Origin: Chryseobacterium tructae
Lineage (GTDB): Bacteria > Bacteroidota > Bacteroidia > Flavobacteriales > Weeksellaceae
Assembly: GCF_030409875.1 (NCBI RefSeq)
Contig: NZ_JAUFQR010000001.1
Location: 1,612,001 to 1,676,000 of the forward strand
Length of the DNA stretch: 64,000 nt
Direction: 5' to 3'
Made by a program: the position numbers and the translations under genes. Below are positions 49,002 to 58,318 of this stretch, one piece after another (position 1 is the stretch's first letter; every line of letters starts with the position of its first letter). The notes under the pieces are model-generated. The model was not told where the DNA came from. It was given only the letters and a program-made list of their open reading frames with translations, and ran no database searches.

Positions 49002-49814
49002 ATGAAAACACTTAAAAACCACACCCTGATCTATGACAATGAATGTCCCATGTGTGCTGTTTATTCCAAAGGGTTTACAACATTTGGAATGCTGGATGAA
49101 AACGGAAGAGAAGCCTTTACGGAAATATCAGTCAGAAATAAAAATCTAATAGATTACAACCGGGCAAAAAATGAAATAGCACTGGTAGATCACGAAAATA
49201 ATCAAGTAACATATGGCTTAGATAGCCTGCTGTTAATTATCGGAAATTCATTTCCTTTATTAGAACGAATAGCCAGAATACAACCTTTATATTGGTTCTT
49301 CAAAAAGCTATATTCCTTTATTTCCTATAACCGCAAGCAGATTATTCCATCCCGGACAATAAACCATGATGCTTCTTGTCTACCGAACTTTAATCTTAAA
49401 TACAGAATAGCTTATATCGTTTTCGTAGCAGTATTTTCAGCGTATGTTTTAAGTATTTATTCAGGAAAGCTGGGAGTGAGCTTAACACCCAATTTTTTTA
49501 GAGAATTAACGGTTTGCTTAGGGCAGATTCTTTGGCAAACGCTATTTTTAAAAAACTATTTAAAAGATAAAACTTGGGATTACCTGGGAAATATGATGAC
49601 CGTTTCACTAATAGGAACATTGTTTTTAATTCCTGTTTTATGGATCAATTTAGCTCCGGCTTTCTATCTCATCTATTTCGGATTCGTAGTACTTATTATG
49701 TTTCTTGAACATTTGAGAAGATGCAAAATCTTAAGTCTGAATTATCTTCCTACTATTTCATGGATGCTGTTCAGATTAACAGCTCTGGCGATCATCATTT
49801 ATAAAACCTTTTAA
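49002..49814 (+). CDS. DCC1-like thiol-disulfide oxidoreductase family membrane protein
   Basis: A 270-residue protein. The N-terminal DUF393/DCC1 domain has the redox motif in LIYDNECPMCAVYSKGF (CPMC, residues about 15-18) and continues to RIARIQPLYWFFKKLYSF. Four or more hydrophobic helices make up the C-terminal half (residues about 140-270). Members are thought to act as thioredoxin-like proteins, but substrates are unknown. It lies within the operator-controlled group. Confidence 0.82.
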   Translation: MKTLKNHTLIYDNECPMCAVYSKGFTTFGMLDENGREAFTEISVRNKNLIDYNRAKNEIALVDHENNQVTYGLDSLLLIIGNSFPLLERIARIQPLYWFFKKLYSFISYNRKQIIPSRTINHDASCLPNFNLKYRIAYIVFVAVFSAYVLSIYSGKLGVSLTPNFFRELTVCLGQILWQTLFLKNYLKDKTWDYLGNMMTVSLIGTLFLIPVLWINLAPAFYLIYFGFVVLIMFLEHLRRCKILSLNYLPTISWMLFRLTALAIIIYKTF

Positions 49815-49836
49815 AAATTAAAAATCCAACCTTTAT

Positions 49837-50295
49837 ATGTCCAGAATTTATTTAAAAACCCTGATCAATGCTGATATTCAAATCGTCTTTGATTTAGCAA
49901 GAAATATAGATTTACATCAGCAGTCAACCTCACGAACTCACGAAAAAGCAATTGCAGGGCGTACATCCGGATTGATTGAGGAACATGAAACCGTAACCTG
50001 GAGAGCAAAACATCTGGGAGTATATCAAACCCTTACCACAAAAATTATCAGCATGAAAAAGCCTGATCAATTTACAGACAAAATGCAGAAAGGAGCCTTC
50101 AAATCATTGCATCATCAACATATTTTTAAAAGAGTAGGAGGTAAAACACTCATGATAGATGTTTTTGATTTTGAATCTCCATTAGGAATAATAGGGAAAA
50201 TATTCAATACACTATACCTCAAGAGTTATCTCACAAAATTCCTTTTGGAAAGAAATCAATTAATAAAAACCGTCGCAGAATCAACAAACGTATAA
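49837..50295 (+). CDS. SRPBCC (START-like) family protein
   Basis: A 152-residue helix-grip protein. The start IYLKTLINADIQIVFDLARNIDLHQQST is typical of polyketide-cyclase/SRPBCC ligand-binding domains, and a long C-terminal helix (KSYLTKFLLERNQLIKTVAE) closes the fold. Such domains bind hydrophobic ligands. Its neighbours, a DUF2071 protein and a TIGR01777 epimerase-like protein, often occur with SRPBCC proteins. Confidence 0.82.
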   Translation: MSRIYLKTLINADIQIVFDLARNIDLHQQSTSRTHEKAIAGRTSGLIEEHETVTWRAKHLGVYQTLTTKIISMKKPDQFTDKMQKGAFKSLHHQHIFKRVGGKTLMIDVFDFESPLGIIGKIFNTLYLKSYLTKFLLERNQLIKTVAESTNV

Positions 50296-50439
50296 TCACA
50301 ATCAAGATCCCAATGACAACAACCGACTAGCTACGATGTGGCGATTTAACCCAGGATGGAATAAAATTCTATCAATACCCCACGACCCCAACAATTTATA
50401 CCCAATATTCATCAATTTTAACCCATAAAAAAACACAGC

Positions 50440-51147
50440 ATGAATTTTTTAAAGGCAGAATGGCGAAAATTAGCCATTATCAATTACGAAATCAATCCGG
50501 AAATAGTATTAAAATATCTACCGGAAGGGACAGAGCTCGATTTTTATAAAGACAAATGCTACGTAAGTTTAGTTGGCTTTATGTTTTTAAATACAAAATT
50601 ATTAGGGTTGCCTATTCCTTTCCATCGTGATTTTGAAGAAGTGAATCTTAGATTTTATGTAAAGAAGAATGAAAATGGAGTAGGGAAGCGAGGAGTGGTT
50701 TTTATTAAGGAAATTGTTCCCAAGCCTGCTTTAAGCTTTGTGGCAAATTCTGTGTATAAAGAAAATTACCATACTTTACCGATGAAAAACCTAATTCGTC
50801 ATAAAGAAGACGAGTTGTTAATCCAATATTCATGGAAAGACAAAAGCTGGCATTCCATTCAAATTACAGCAGAAAGTAAGGCACAACCTATGAAAGCAGA
50901 TTCTGAATTTGAATTCATTACAGAACATTATTATGGCTTTACCAAAACAGAAAATAAAACCTCAGAATATGAAGTATGCCACCCCAAATGGGAATGGTAT
51001 CAGATAAAAGACTATCAATTGGAAATCGATTTTCAAAAGGTCTATGGAAAAGATTTTGGATTTCTTAATCATCAGGAACCTATATCCGTAATGCTGGCTG
51101 AAGGCTCGGAAATAGAAGTGAAAACTAAAAAAATATCATTTAAATAA
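50440..51147 (+). CDS. DUF2071 (YqjF-like) family protein
   Basis: A 235-residue cytosolic protein with the DUF2071 start: WRKLAIINYEINPEIVLKYLPEGTELDFY, then KCYVSLVGFMFLNTKLLGLPIPFHRDFEEVNLRFYV. Function is unestablished. The fold is related to acetoacetate decarboxylase-like proteins. It lies between SRPBCC and TIGR01777 genes in the same orientation. Confidence 0.82.
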   Translation: MNFLKAEWRKLAIINYEINPEIVLKYLPEGTELDFYKDKCYVSLVGFMFLNTKLLGLPIPFHRDFEEVNLRFYVKKNENGVGKRGVVFIKEIVPKPALSFVANSVYKENYHTLPMKNLIRHKEDELLIQYSWKDKSWHSIQITAESKAQPMKADSEFEFITEHYYGFTKTENKTSEYEVCHPKWEWYQIKDYQLEIDFQKVYGKDFGFLNHQEPISVMLAEGSEIEVKTKKISFK

Positions 51148-51213
51148 TACATACACCATAATCTGCATTCCGAACCCCAAATCCCCAATCTATTACCCAT
51201 AAAACCCACAAAA

Positions 51214-52113
51214 ATGAAAATAATTATCGCTGCCGGAACCGGATTTCTCGGCCAAAACTTAGAAAAATATTTTACAGAAAAAGGAGATCAGGTTTATATT
51301 CTGACTCGTAGCCCTCAACGTAACAATGAAATCTTTTGGGACGCTAAAACCATTGGTGAGTGGAAAAATATTCTTGAACAGGCAGATGTTCTGATTAATC
51401 TTACAGGAAAATCAGTTGATTGTCGTTACAATGAAAAGAACAAAACAGAAATTTACGCATCAAGAATTGACAGTACAAAAGTCTTGCAGAAAGCTGTTGA
51501 TGGTTGTGCTATTCGGCCGAAAATATGGTTGAATGCAAGTTCTGCTACTATATATGTGCATTCTGAAAAGCATTTGAATACAGAAGAAAACGGAATTATT
51601 GGCGATGATTTTTCAATGAATATTTGCAAAAGCTGGGAAAAAGAGTTTTTTAAAACAAAAGAAGAAGGAATAAGAAAAGTGGCACTTCGTACTTCTATTG
51701 TATTAGGAAACAATGGCGGAGCATTTCCCAAATTGAAAATGATTACAAAACTAGGATTGGGCGGAAAACAAGGAAGAGGAAATCAAATGGTAAGCTGGAT
51801 TCATATCGATGATTTTTGCAGAGCCATAGAATGGATCATTCAGAATGATAGCATAGAAGGTGTCATCAATATAACTGCTCCGGCTCCAATATCCAATGAT
51901 GCTATGATGAGCAAATTTAGAAAACAATTCAAGTCTCCATTGGGATTAAATGCACCTGTCTGGCAACTAGAGATTGCTTCTATCTTTATGAAAACAGAAA
52001 CTGAACTATTATTGAAAAGCCGTAACGTATATCCGGAAAAACTAATGAAAGAAGGATTTAATTTTTCTTATCCAACCTTTGATGAGGCTATTTTTAAACT
52101 GTTAAAAGGATAA
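51214..52113 (+). CDS. TIGR01777 family NAD-dependent epimerase-like protein
   Basis: A 299-residue extended SDR protein. It begins with a Rossmann loop KIIIAAGTGFLGQNLEKYF, where the usual GGTGFLG reads AGTGFLG. It has NLTGKSVDCRYNEKNK, the active region ASSATIYVHSEKHLNTEEN, and the C-terminal DUF1731 domain (LGLNAPVWQLEIASIFMKTE). The reaction is unknown. It is last in the operator-controlled group. Confidence 0.87.
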   Translation: MKIIIAAGTGFLGQNLEKYFTEKGDQVYILTRSPQRNNEIFWDAKTIGEWKNILEQADVLINLTGKSVDCRYNEKNKTEIYASRIDSTKVLQKAVDGCAIRPKIWLNASSATIYVHSEKHLNTEENGIIGDDFSMNICKSWEKEFFKTKEEGIRKVALRTSIVLGNNGGAFPKLKMITKLGLGGKQGRGNQMVSWIHIDDFCRAIEWIIQNDSIEGVINITAPAPISNDAMMSKFRKQFKSPLGLNAPVWQLEIASIFMKTETELLLKSRNVYPEKLMKEGFNFSYPTFDEAIFKLLKG

Positions 52114-52126
52114 ATCAATTTGATGT

Positions 52127-52507
52127 TTACACCAGCCTACAAGGTACTTCCAAATCCTCGGTAAGATAATAGCTGCAACATAAACGATGGTAACCATCAG
52201 CAATGATAAGCTCATGTTGTCCTCTTACCAGCAGAATAGGAGAGAGTTTTTTATTCTTTTCTACCTTTTTCAGGTTTTCCTTAACGTGAATATTGGTTTC
52301 CGGAAGTAGAGCAAGCTTGCTGGCACGAAGAATATCCTTAGATTTTTTGGTAATTGTTTTTGCTCCTTTTAACTTTTCAACAATCTTTTGTGCTTCATCA
52401 GGAGTAAAGAGAAGCTCCAGATAGTCTAACGCTGCAGGAAAATCATGATCCTCAGGTTCTTTCATCCAGAGGTTATCCTTGGTCAATGTATTTTTTTTCA
52501 TAGACAT
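52127..52507 (-). CDS. ParB/sulfiredoxin-fold-like small protein
   Basis: A 126-residue protein. The C-terminal part LSPILLVRGQHELIIADGYHRLCC has the ParB N-domain-like DGYHRL motif. The N-terminal helical part (DNLWMKEPEDHDFPAALDYL) is shared by a widespread stand-alone family. No DNA-binding helix-turn-helix follows, so it is not a plasmid partition ParB. Function unknown. A second DGHH-type protein is at 58319. Confidence 0.72.
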   Translation of the reverse strand: MSMKKNTLTKDNLWMKEPEDHDFPAALDYLELLFTPDEAQKIVEKLKGAKTITKKSKDILRASKLALLPETNIHVKENLKKVEKNKKLSPILLVRGQHELIIADGYHRLCCSYYLTEDLEVPCRLV

Positions 52508-52596
52508 TTTGAACAGTGATTAAATGATAAATAAAGGTATAAAAAATACTTTATAACCAATGGCATAAAAAAGTCTGTTCAAAAGGAAAAGTAATT

Positions 52597-52645
52597 CAAA
52601 ATACAAACTCCCTCAATATGATCATTGAAGGAGTTTGTATTTTGG
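52597..52645. terminator. 21-bp near-perfect hairpin
   Basis: The arms 52597-52617 and 52625-52645 pair with one mismatch around a short loop. It lies just beyond the stop of the minus-strand gene at 52688 and is its probable terminator. Confidence 0.65.
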
Positions 52646-52687
52646 TAGATAATCTGAAGATTTTACAAGATTGTCTTTACTATATTT

Positions 52688-53578
52688 TTAATATTTTCTA
52701 GCAAGCAATACGTTCAAAAGGAATGTCCCTGCCCAGTTACTGCTATTACCAGCATTGATTCCCATAAAATCTACACGCGCAACCGATACAGTAAGTCTGG
52801 TTTTACCACCCACATTCGCAAGACTTACAAAGGAAGATGTAAATACATCAGGATAACTTGAATTATTTCCTGCTGTAAGAATAGGATACATATTACTTAC
52901 ATTGAATGGAGCCCCTTGATATTCATAAACAAGAGTCATCCTACTACTGTTGGTATAACCTGTAGTATCATTAGTTCTACCAAATGCACTACTGAAAGAT
53001 GTTTTGCTGATGATCCACCAAGCATCAGCACCTGTTCCTGTATCAAAAGATGCATTGGTATGGTTCGTCCAGTCTGCAATTGGTGCACTTGATCCACTGT
53101 GAGGAGGTATTGTAAGCTGGGATCCATAAATCTCCACATTACTAGGCTTAGGAAGAACAGTGAAAGATAAATCCCATGTTCCGCCTGTAGTATTTCCGTT
53201 GTTCACCACTTCAGCATACGCTCCTATAGGAATAACAAAAGAAGCAACAGGCGTATTATCTATTCGAAGGGTGTTGCCGCTTGAAGCTTGGAGTGTAATG
53301 GAAGAAGAAGAAATATTCTTGATTTTATAGATCCTTCCAGTGTAGCTTGTCGTTCCGGTTCCAATCACCGGAAGAGTAAACGTTGCATTACCCGTTCCAT
53401 TATAAGTAATGTAATGGTCGTTAGCCAAAATACTATAGGTGGTTGTTGCTACTTCTTTGTAACCAGCTCTTAAAGAACCATTGATAGCTAAGGTACTATT
53501 GGGAGTTGAGGTGTTAATACCAACTTGTGCATTTAAGATCGTAGCTCCAAATAGAAAAATTGAAATGTATTTTTTCAT
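52688..53578 (-). CDS. secreted surface protein with VGINTxxP motif
   Basis: A 296-residue protein with a signal peptide (MKKYISIFLFGATILNAQ) and then VGINTSTPNSTLAINGSLRA, a start shared by many flavobacterial surface and tail-fibre-like proteins. The body is Ser/Thr/Asn-rich with beta-strand periodicity (GRIYKIKNISSSSITLQASS). No sorting domain or enzyme motif is evident at the C-terminus (FLLNVLLARKY). It is probably an exported structural or adhesin-like protein. Confidence 0.75.
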   Translation of the reverse strand: MKKYISIFLFGATILNAQVGINTSTPNSTLAINGSLRAGYKEVATTTYSILANDHYITYNGTGNATFTLPVIGTGTTSYTGRIYKIKNISSSSITLQASSGNTLRIDNTPVASFVIPIGAYAEVVNNGNTTGGTWDLSFTVLPKPSNVEIYGSQLTIPPHSGSSAPIADWTNHTNASFDTGTGADAWWIISKTSFSSAFGRTNDTTGYTNSSRMTLVYEYQGAPFNVSNMYPILTAGNNSSYPDVFTSSFVSLANVGGKTRLTVSVARVDFMGINAGNSSNWAGTFLLNVLLARKY

Positions 53579-53982
53579 ATTTATTTTTTTAATGTTTTAG
53601 CAAAAATATAGAAAAATACTATTTGAAATCATTTTAATTGACAAATTTTAATATTATTTAATATAAATCCCTTTTGTGTGATATTTTGATTTTACGAAAA
53701 CTCTTTTGTTTGGTATTGTAAGTGTCAGATAATATAGTGTTTGTGGTTTTTTATAAAGTGAAGGCATAGTTGATTATAATTGTAGAGTATTGTTTGATTT
53801 TTTATTAATGACAAAATAATATTGTTATATTTAGATTAATTATAATTTGAGGCTTGGTAGTAATGGGAATTGATAGGATACTGTGTTTTGCAAAATATGT
53901 TGGTATGATATATGCACATAGAAAAATATAAACCTGAATGAATGTAATCAATGATTGAATTCATTCCAAAAATATAAACATT
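53579..53982. other. AT-rich intergenic region
   Basis: No gene, hairpin or clear promoter consensus could be supported in this 404-base stretch. It separates two divergent genes and presumably holds both promoters. Confidence 0.5.
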
Positions 53983-54246
53983 ATGAAAAAGTTAATGATT
54001 TCAACCCTGTTATTATTTGGTTTATCGATGAGTGTTTTTGGACAAAAACATCCGCCGGTTCCGCCGCATCCATCAAAAAATGAACTGGTCAATCTTAAGA
54101 AGCAGGAATTGGATAGAAAATACAATACAGAAAAGAAACTGATTCTGAATCATCCGCTTGCAACTAAACAGATGAAAAGAGATCAGATGAAAGCTTTAAA
54201 TAAGAGATATCAGACTGAAAAACGATTGCTTAAAGAAATGAAATAA
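53983..54246 (+). CDS. small secreted basic protein
   Basis: An 87-residue protein with a signal peptide (MKKLMISTLLLFGLSMSVFG). A Pro/His-rich stretch (KHPPVPPHPSKNE) follows, and then two related Lys-rich helical segments (LDRKYNTEKKLILNHP and LNKRYQTEKRLLKEMK). It is strongly basic and likely helical. Function unknown. It stands alone upstream of lpd. Confidence 0.7.
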   Translation: MKKLMISTLLLFGLSMSVFGQKHPPVPPHPSKNELVNLKKQELDRKYNTEKKLILNHPLATKQMKRDQMKALNKRYQTEKRLLKEMK

Positions 54247-54473
54247 TACAGATTTCTTGCACTTATTAAAATTTGAAAAGCAAAATTTCATGAAGGGAAT
54301 TTTGCGAAGTTTGTGGTTTGAGATAATTTTTGTTGAAAGAGAATGCTTTTTGTGTTCTCTTTTATTGTATAAAATTGAATGAAAATAGCTTATTGATGGA
54401 TTTTAAGATCAATTGGTGGAAACGTGAAACATCCAATATTTTTCCTTAAATTCGCATAAAAATTTTTAAAGTA

Positions 54474-55860
54474 ATGAATTACGATATTATTGTCATTGGA
54501 AGTGGTCCTGGTGGATATGTTACTGCGATCAGAGCAGCACAATTGGGTTTCAAAACCGCAATTATCGAGAAAGAAAACTTAGGAGGAATTTGCCTTAACT
54601 GGGGATGTATTCCAACCAAAGCTTTATTGAAATCGGCTCAGGTTTTTCATTATATCAACCATGCTGAAGATTATGGATTAAATAAAGTGGAAGCAAGCTT
54701 CGAATTCCCGAATGTAATTCAGAGAAGCCGTGGTGTTGCCAGCAAAATGAGCAAAGGAATCGAATTCTTGATGAAAAAGAACAAGATTGACGTAATTCTT
54801 GGTACTGCAAAAGTACAGAAAGGTAAAAAAGTTTCTGTTACAGATAAAGACGGTAAAGTAACTGAATATTCAGCAAACAACATTATCATCGCAACAGGAG
54901 CTCGTTCAAGAGAGTTACCAAACTTACCACAGGATGGTAAAAAAGTAATCGGTTACAGACAGGCATTATCTCTTCCTGAGCAGCCAAAATCTATGATTGT
55001 TGTAGGTTCTGGAGCTATCGGGGTAGAATTTGCCGATTTCTATAATACAATGGGAACAAAGGTAACTGTTGTAGAATTTATGCCAAACATCGTTCCTGTA
55101 GAAGATGAGGAAATCTCTAAGCACTTAGAGAAATCTTTGAAGAAGACAGGAATTGAAATTATGACAAATGCTTCTGTGGAAAGCGTTGATACAACAGGAG
55201 AAGGAGTAAAAGCTACCGTTAAAACAGCTAACGGAACCATCACTTTAGAAGCTGATATCTTATTATCTGCGGTAGGTATTGCTGCAAACATCGAAAACAT
55301 CGGTCTAGAAGAAGTAGGTATCCAGACAGATAAAGGAAGAGTATTAGTAAACGAATGGTATGAAACTTCAGTACCTGGTTACTATGCAATCGGAGATATC
55401 ATCCCAACTCAGGCATTGGCTCACGTAGCATCTGCTGAGGGAATCACTTGTGTAGAGAAATCAAAGGAATGCACGTTGAGAAGATCGACTATGGCAATAT
55501 CCCTGGATGTACTTACTGTCACCCTGAAGTAGCTTCTGTAGGTCTTACTGAAAAGCAGGCTAAAGAAAAAGGATACGAAATCAAAGTGGGTAAATTCCCT
55601 CTTTCTGCAAGTGGTAAAGCTACTGCTAACGGAAATACAGACGGATTTATCAAAGTAATCTTTGATGCTAAATATGGTGAGTGGTTAGGATGCCACATGA
55701 TTGGTGAAGGAGTAACGGATATGGTTGCTGAAGCAGTAGTAGCCAGAAACTGGAAACTACAGGTCACGAGATTATCAAATCTATCCACCCGCACCCAACT
55801 GTTTCTGAAGCGATCATGGAAGCCGCAGCGGCAGCTTACGGAGAAGTGATTCACATCTAA
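54474..55860 (+). CDS. lpd: dihydrolipoyl dehydrogenase (E3), two frameshifts
   Basis: A 462-residue flavoprotein when repaired; it reoxidises lipoamide for 2-oxoacid dehydrogenase complexes. It has the FAD loop VIGSGPGGYVTAIRAAQLGF, the redox disulfide GGICLNWGCIPTKALL and the NAD loop VVGSGAIGVEFADFY. The dimer domain has CTYCHPEVASVGLTEKQAKE and the end HPHPTVSEAIMEA. Single-base losses at about 55459 and 55748 (both AAAA to AAA) break the frame; repair gives CVEKIKGMHVEKIDYGN and VVARKLETTGHEIIK. Two breaks in such an important gene argue for sequencing error. It could serve the fused E1 at 23713. Confidence 0.93.
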
Positions 55861-55882
55861 TCAATTATTTTTTATTATATTT

Positions 55883-55910
55883 AAAGCTCAGATTTTTCTG
55901 AGCTTTTTTA
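55883..55910 (+). terminator. intrinsic terminator after lpd
   Basis: A 10-bp stem, AAAGCTCAGA/TCTGAGCTTT, with a 4-nt loop and T-rich end. The same stem recurs at 56606-56632. Confidence 0.8.
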
Positions 55911-55920
55911 ATAACTATCC

Positions 55921-56517
55921 ATGAAAAAAATATTTTTTTTATTAGGGATCTTTTGTTTTACGCTCCTTTTTTCTCAAGAAAAAGAAAATAAAAGATATTT
56001 TCCTGCAGAATATGTTTTGAAGACCTCTGGAGATACCTTAAAAGCGAAAGTGAGAAATACCGGTCTTTATACCAATACAAAATACTCATTTGCTACCATT
56101 TTATTTAAAATGAAAATGATGGATGAAAAAGGAGCTACCAATTGGGTTTTCATTAATGAAGTAAGGTATATTAAAATTTTAGATGAAAATCAGAATAAAC
56201 ATGAATATTTTGCTTCAACAGATAAATTTCATAAGGAGAAAGGATTGGTTGAAGTCCTTTATGAAGGGAAAAATATAAATTGGTATAAAGCTTTTAATAA
56301 TTCAATTCTCACACCTAAAGTTCAATTTATCAAATACCTGGTAGATAAAGATAAAAATATCCTTTATGAATATAAAGAAGATCCTTTTGATGACTTTAGA
56401 CAGAGTTTAAAAAAGCTATTCAAAAATGACTCAGATTTTACAGAAAAACTCAAACAGGCCAAATCAGAGAAAGAATGTATTCAACTTTTACAATTATGGG
56501 ATGCAAAATTTGGTTAG
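55921..56517 (+). CDS. secreted protein of unknown function
   Basis: A 198-residue protein with a signal peptide (MKKIFFLLGIFCFTLLFSQ). A beta-rich domain (YFPAEYVLKTSGDTLKAKVRN, then VFINEVRYIKILDENQNKHEYF) is followed by a charged helical tail (KKLFKNDSDFTEKLKQAKSE). It resembles other uncharacterised Flavobacteriia exported proteins. It starts 60 bases after lpd, beyond a terminator, so it is probably separate. Confidence 0.68.
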   Translation: MKKIFFLLGIFCFTLLFSQEKENKRYFPAEYVLKTSGDTLKAKVRNTGLYTNTKYSFATILFKMKMMDEKGATNWVFINEVRYIKILDENQNKHEYFASTDKFHKEKGLVEVLYEGKNINWYKAFNNSILTPKVQFIKYLVDKDKNILYEYKEDPFDDFRQSLKKLFKNDSDFTEKLKQAKSEKECIQLLQLWDAKFG

Positions 56518-56878
56518 ATCAGTACAGTATAAAAGTTCAGAGAGATCTGAGATTATTAAACCTAACAGGTTTCCGAAACCTGTTAGGTTTTTATTTCCTA
56601 ACAACAAAAGCTCAGATTTTTCTGAGCTTTTCTAATCACAAAAAGCAGGAGAAAATATTATTTTATTTTCAATGAATCCAAGTAATAAAAAAACTACTGA
56701 ATTTCTTCATTTAGTGTATAGTGATCTTTTGGAAATGATATTTTGCTAACTTTAAATTCAGCATTAAATGCTCTGTTGAACTTAAAAATATTCAACCAGT
56801 GATCCTCCTTTCTGTTAAAATAATCATATTTATAAAAATTAAACTAATTATATCAAGCACTTTCCTTACATTTATTCA
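56518..56878. other. intergenic region with two strong hairpins
   Basis: A 15-bp perfect stem around CCG (56558-56572 with 56576-56590) is followed by TTTTTA and is a strong terminator. A second hairpin at 56606-56632 repeats the lpd terminator stem. Downstream to 56878 the sequence is AT-rich with no supported gene. Confidence 0.7.
56558..56595 (+). terminator. 15-bp stem terminator
   Basis: Perfect arms (core CCTAACAGGTTT) with a 3-nt loop and a T-run directly after, downstream of the gene ending at 56517. Confidence 0.85.
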
Positions 56879-57678
56879 ATGAATTTTGAGAAAGTAGGAC
56901 TTGTTTTGTCAGGGGGCGGTACCAAAGGAATCGCTCATGCAGGGGTATTGAAATTCTTAAAGGAAAAAAATATAGAAATAGACATTCTTTCCTGCTGTAG
57001 CGCAGGGTCTATTGTGGGATGCCTTCACGCAGTAGGAAAGACTCCTGAAGAAATTTTGGAATTTTTCAATTCCGTCTATTTTTTTAACTGGAAACATTTT
57101 GCATTCAATCAGCCAGGGTTGGTTTCCTCTATTATTTTCAGGAACTATCTTAAGCCTATTTTTCATGATATGAAACTGGAAGACCTTGATATTGACGTGA
57201 AAATTGTAGCGACAGAATTGGTAGGAGGTACTCAAAAAATTTTTGATAAAGATTTTGAAATTGTAGATGCTATCATTGCTTCCTGTTCTATTCCCGGAAT
57301 TACTACACCCTATATCATCGGGGATGAAATGTATTGTGATGGTGGAGTACTGAACAACTTCCCGGCAGATATCATCAGAGACGATTGTGATAAACTTATC
57401 GGAGTATTTGTTTCTCCACCCAATGATGCTAAGATCAAGGATTTAAATTCCATTAAAGCCATTGTTCCCGTTCATATGATCTTCTCTCTTATAGAATAGA
57501 AAAGGTGAAATTCGATTACTGTGATTGGTTTATTTCCTCTCAAAAACTATCTACTTATGGTACTTTTGAACGTGGAAAAGAACGTTTGGAGCAGATTTTT
57601 GAGATAGGCTATACAGCAGCCAAAGAAAGCTATGATGGCAGTCGTTTTCTTACAGAACTAAAACAAGCCGGAACATAA
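56879..57678 (+). CDS. patatin-like phospholipase, one frameshift, altered nucleophile elbow
   Basis: A 266-residue lipid acyl hydrolase when repaired. The oxyanion loop LSGGGTKGIAHAGVL is at the start and the nucleophile is in ILSCCSAGSIVGCLHA. The dyad aspartate is in MYCDGGVLNNFP. The usual GxSxG elbow reads CCSAG, its first glycine replaced by Cys. A -1 frameshift at about 57490 (TTT to TT) ends the first frame early; repair gives IFSLYRIEKVKFDYCDWF and an open frame to 57678. A cytosolic location is likely because no signal peptide is present. Confidence 0.84.
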
Positions 57679-57688
57679 AAAGCAGAAT

Positions 57689-57801
57689 ACCGGAAGAGGG
57701 GAGTTGGATTACCTAAAAGCTAATTTCTGTCTAAATAGAATTGAGATAATAAGTTGCATGGAAATGAATATTGTAAACATTTCCAACTGCTCTCTTCCGG
57801 T
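57689..57801. repeat. 113-bp element bounded by 20-bp imperfect inverted repeats
   Basis: The arms at 57689-57708 and 57782-57801 are reverse complements with two mismatches, enclosing a 73-bp AT-rich core without an ORF. The form is that of a small dispersed palindromic or MITE-like element between convergent genes. Confidence 0.6.
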
Positions 57802-57830
57802 TTCCTGCCGGAACTTAGCTTATGCTTATA

Positions 57831-58265
57831 TTACTTTTTAACGACTTGTGCGTCCTGACGTACAATTTCCTGATCATTGGAATCATATACTACTAGAGTA
57901 TAAGGAGCTTTCTTTGCAGAATCGGTCAGATAGTTTCTCCAAACCTGATAGCTATGGCCGTCATTATTAAAATTGAAATAATAATTACCACCCGTACCAT
58001 CAGGAATAAGTTCCCCATCGCTGATAATCATACTAGGTTTAGCTGTGATGTTGGCATTGGCGTTCCATGATTGATACAGATATTTTCCATTAGGTTGTTT
58101 ATCAATTCTGATCTTAAATTTTTTAGTTTTAATGATCACGGTTTTAGGAACCTTTTGGAAAGTGGAAGAAACTATATTGTTTTGGGGTAAATCCGGAGTT
58201 TCTTTAGCATAAACAAAAGAGATTTGAGCCAGGGAGAAAACTCCCAATAAGAAGTACTTAATCAT
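57831..58265 (-). CDS. secreted protein of unknown function
   Basis: A 144-residue protein with a signal peptide (MIKYFLLGVFSLAQISFVYA). A compact beta domain includes VIIKTKKFKIRIDKQPNGKYLYQSW, GGNYYFNFNNDGHSYQVWRNY and the C-terminal APYTLVVYDSNDQEIVRQD. Similar uncharacterised proteins occur in Chryseobacterium. No enzymatic motif. Confidence 0.7.
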   Translation of the reverse strand: MIKYFLLGVFSLAQISFVYAKETPDLPQNNIVSSTFQKVPKTVIIKTKKFKIRIDKQPNGKYLYQSWNANANITAKPSMIISDGELIPDGTGGNYYFNFNNDGHSYQVWRNYLTDSAKKAPYTLVVYDSNDQEIVRQDAQVVKK

Positions 58266-58318
58266 ATTATAATGGTTATTGGTTAGCTCTCAAGCTCCAT
58301 CAAATATGAAGCCATTGT

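Noticed and set aside
52127..52507. Plasmid partition ParB
   Set aside because: It lacks the helix-turn-helix and dimer domains and has no ParA partner; only the DGYHRL motif is shared.
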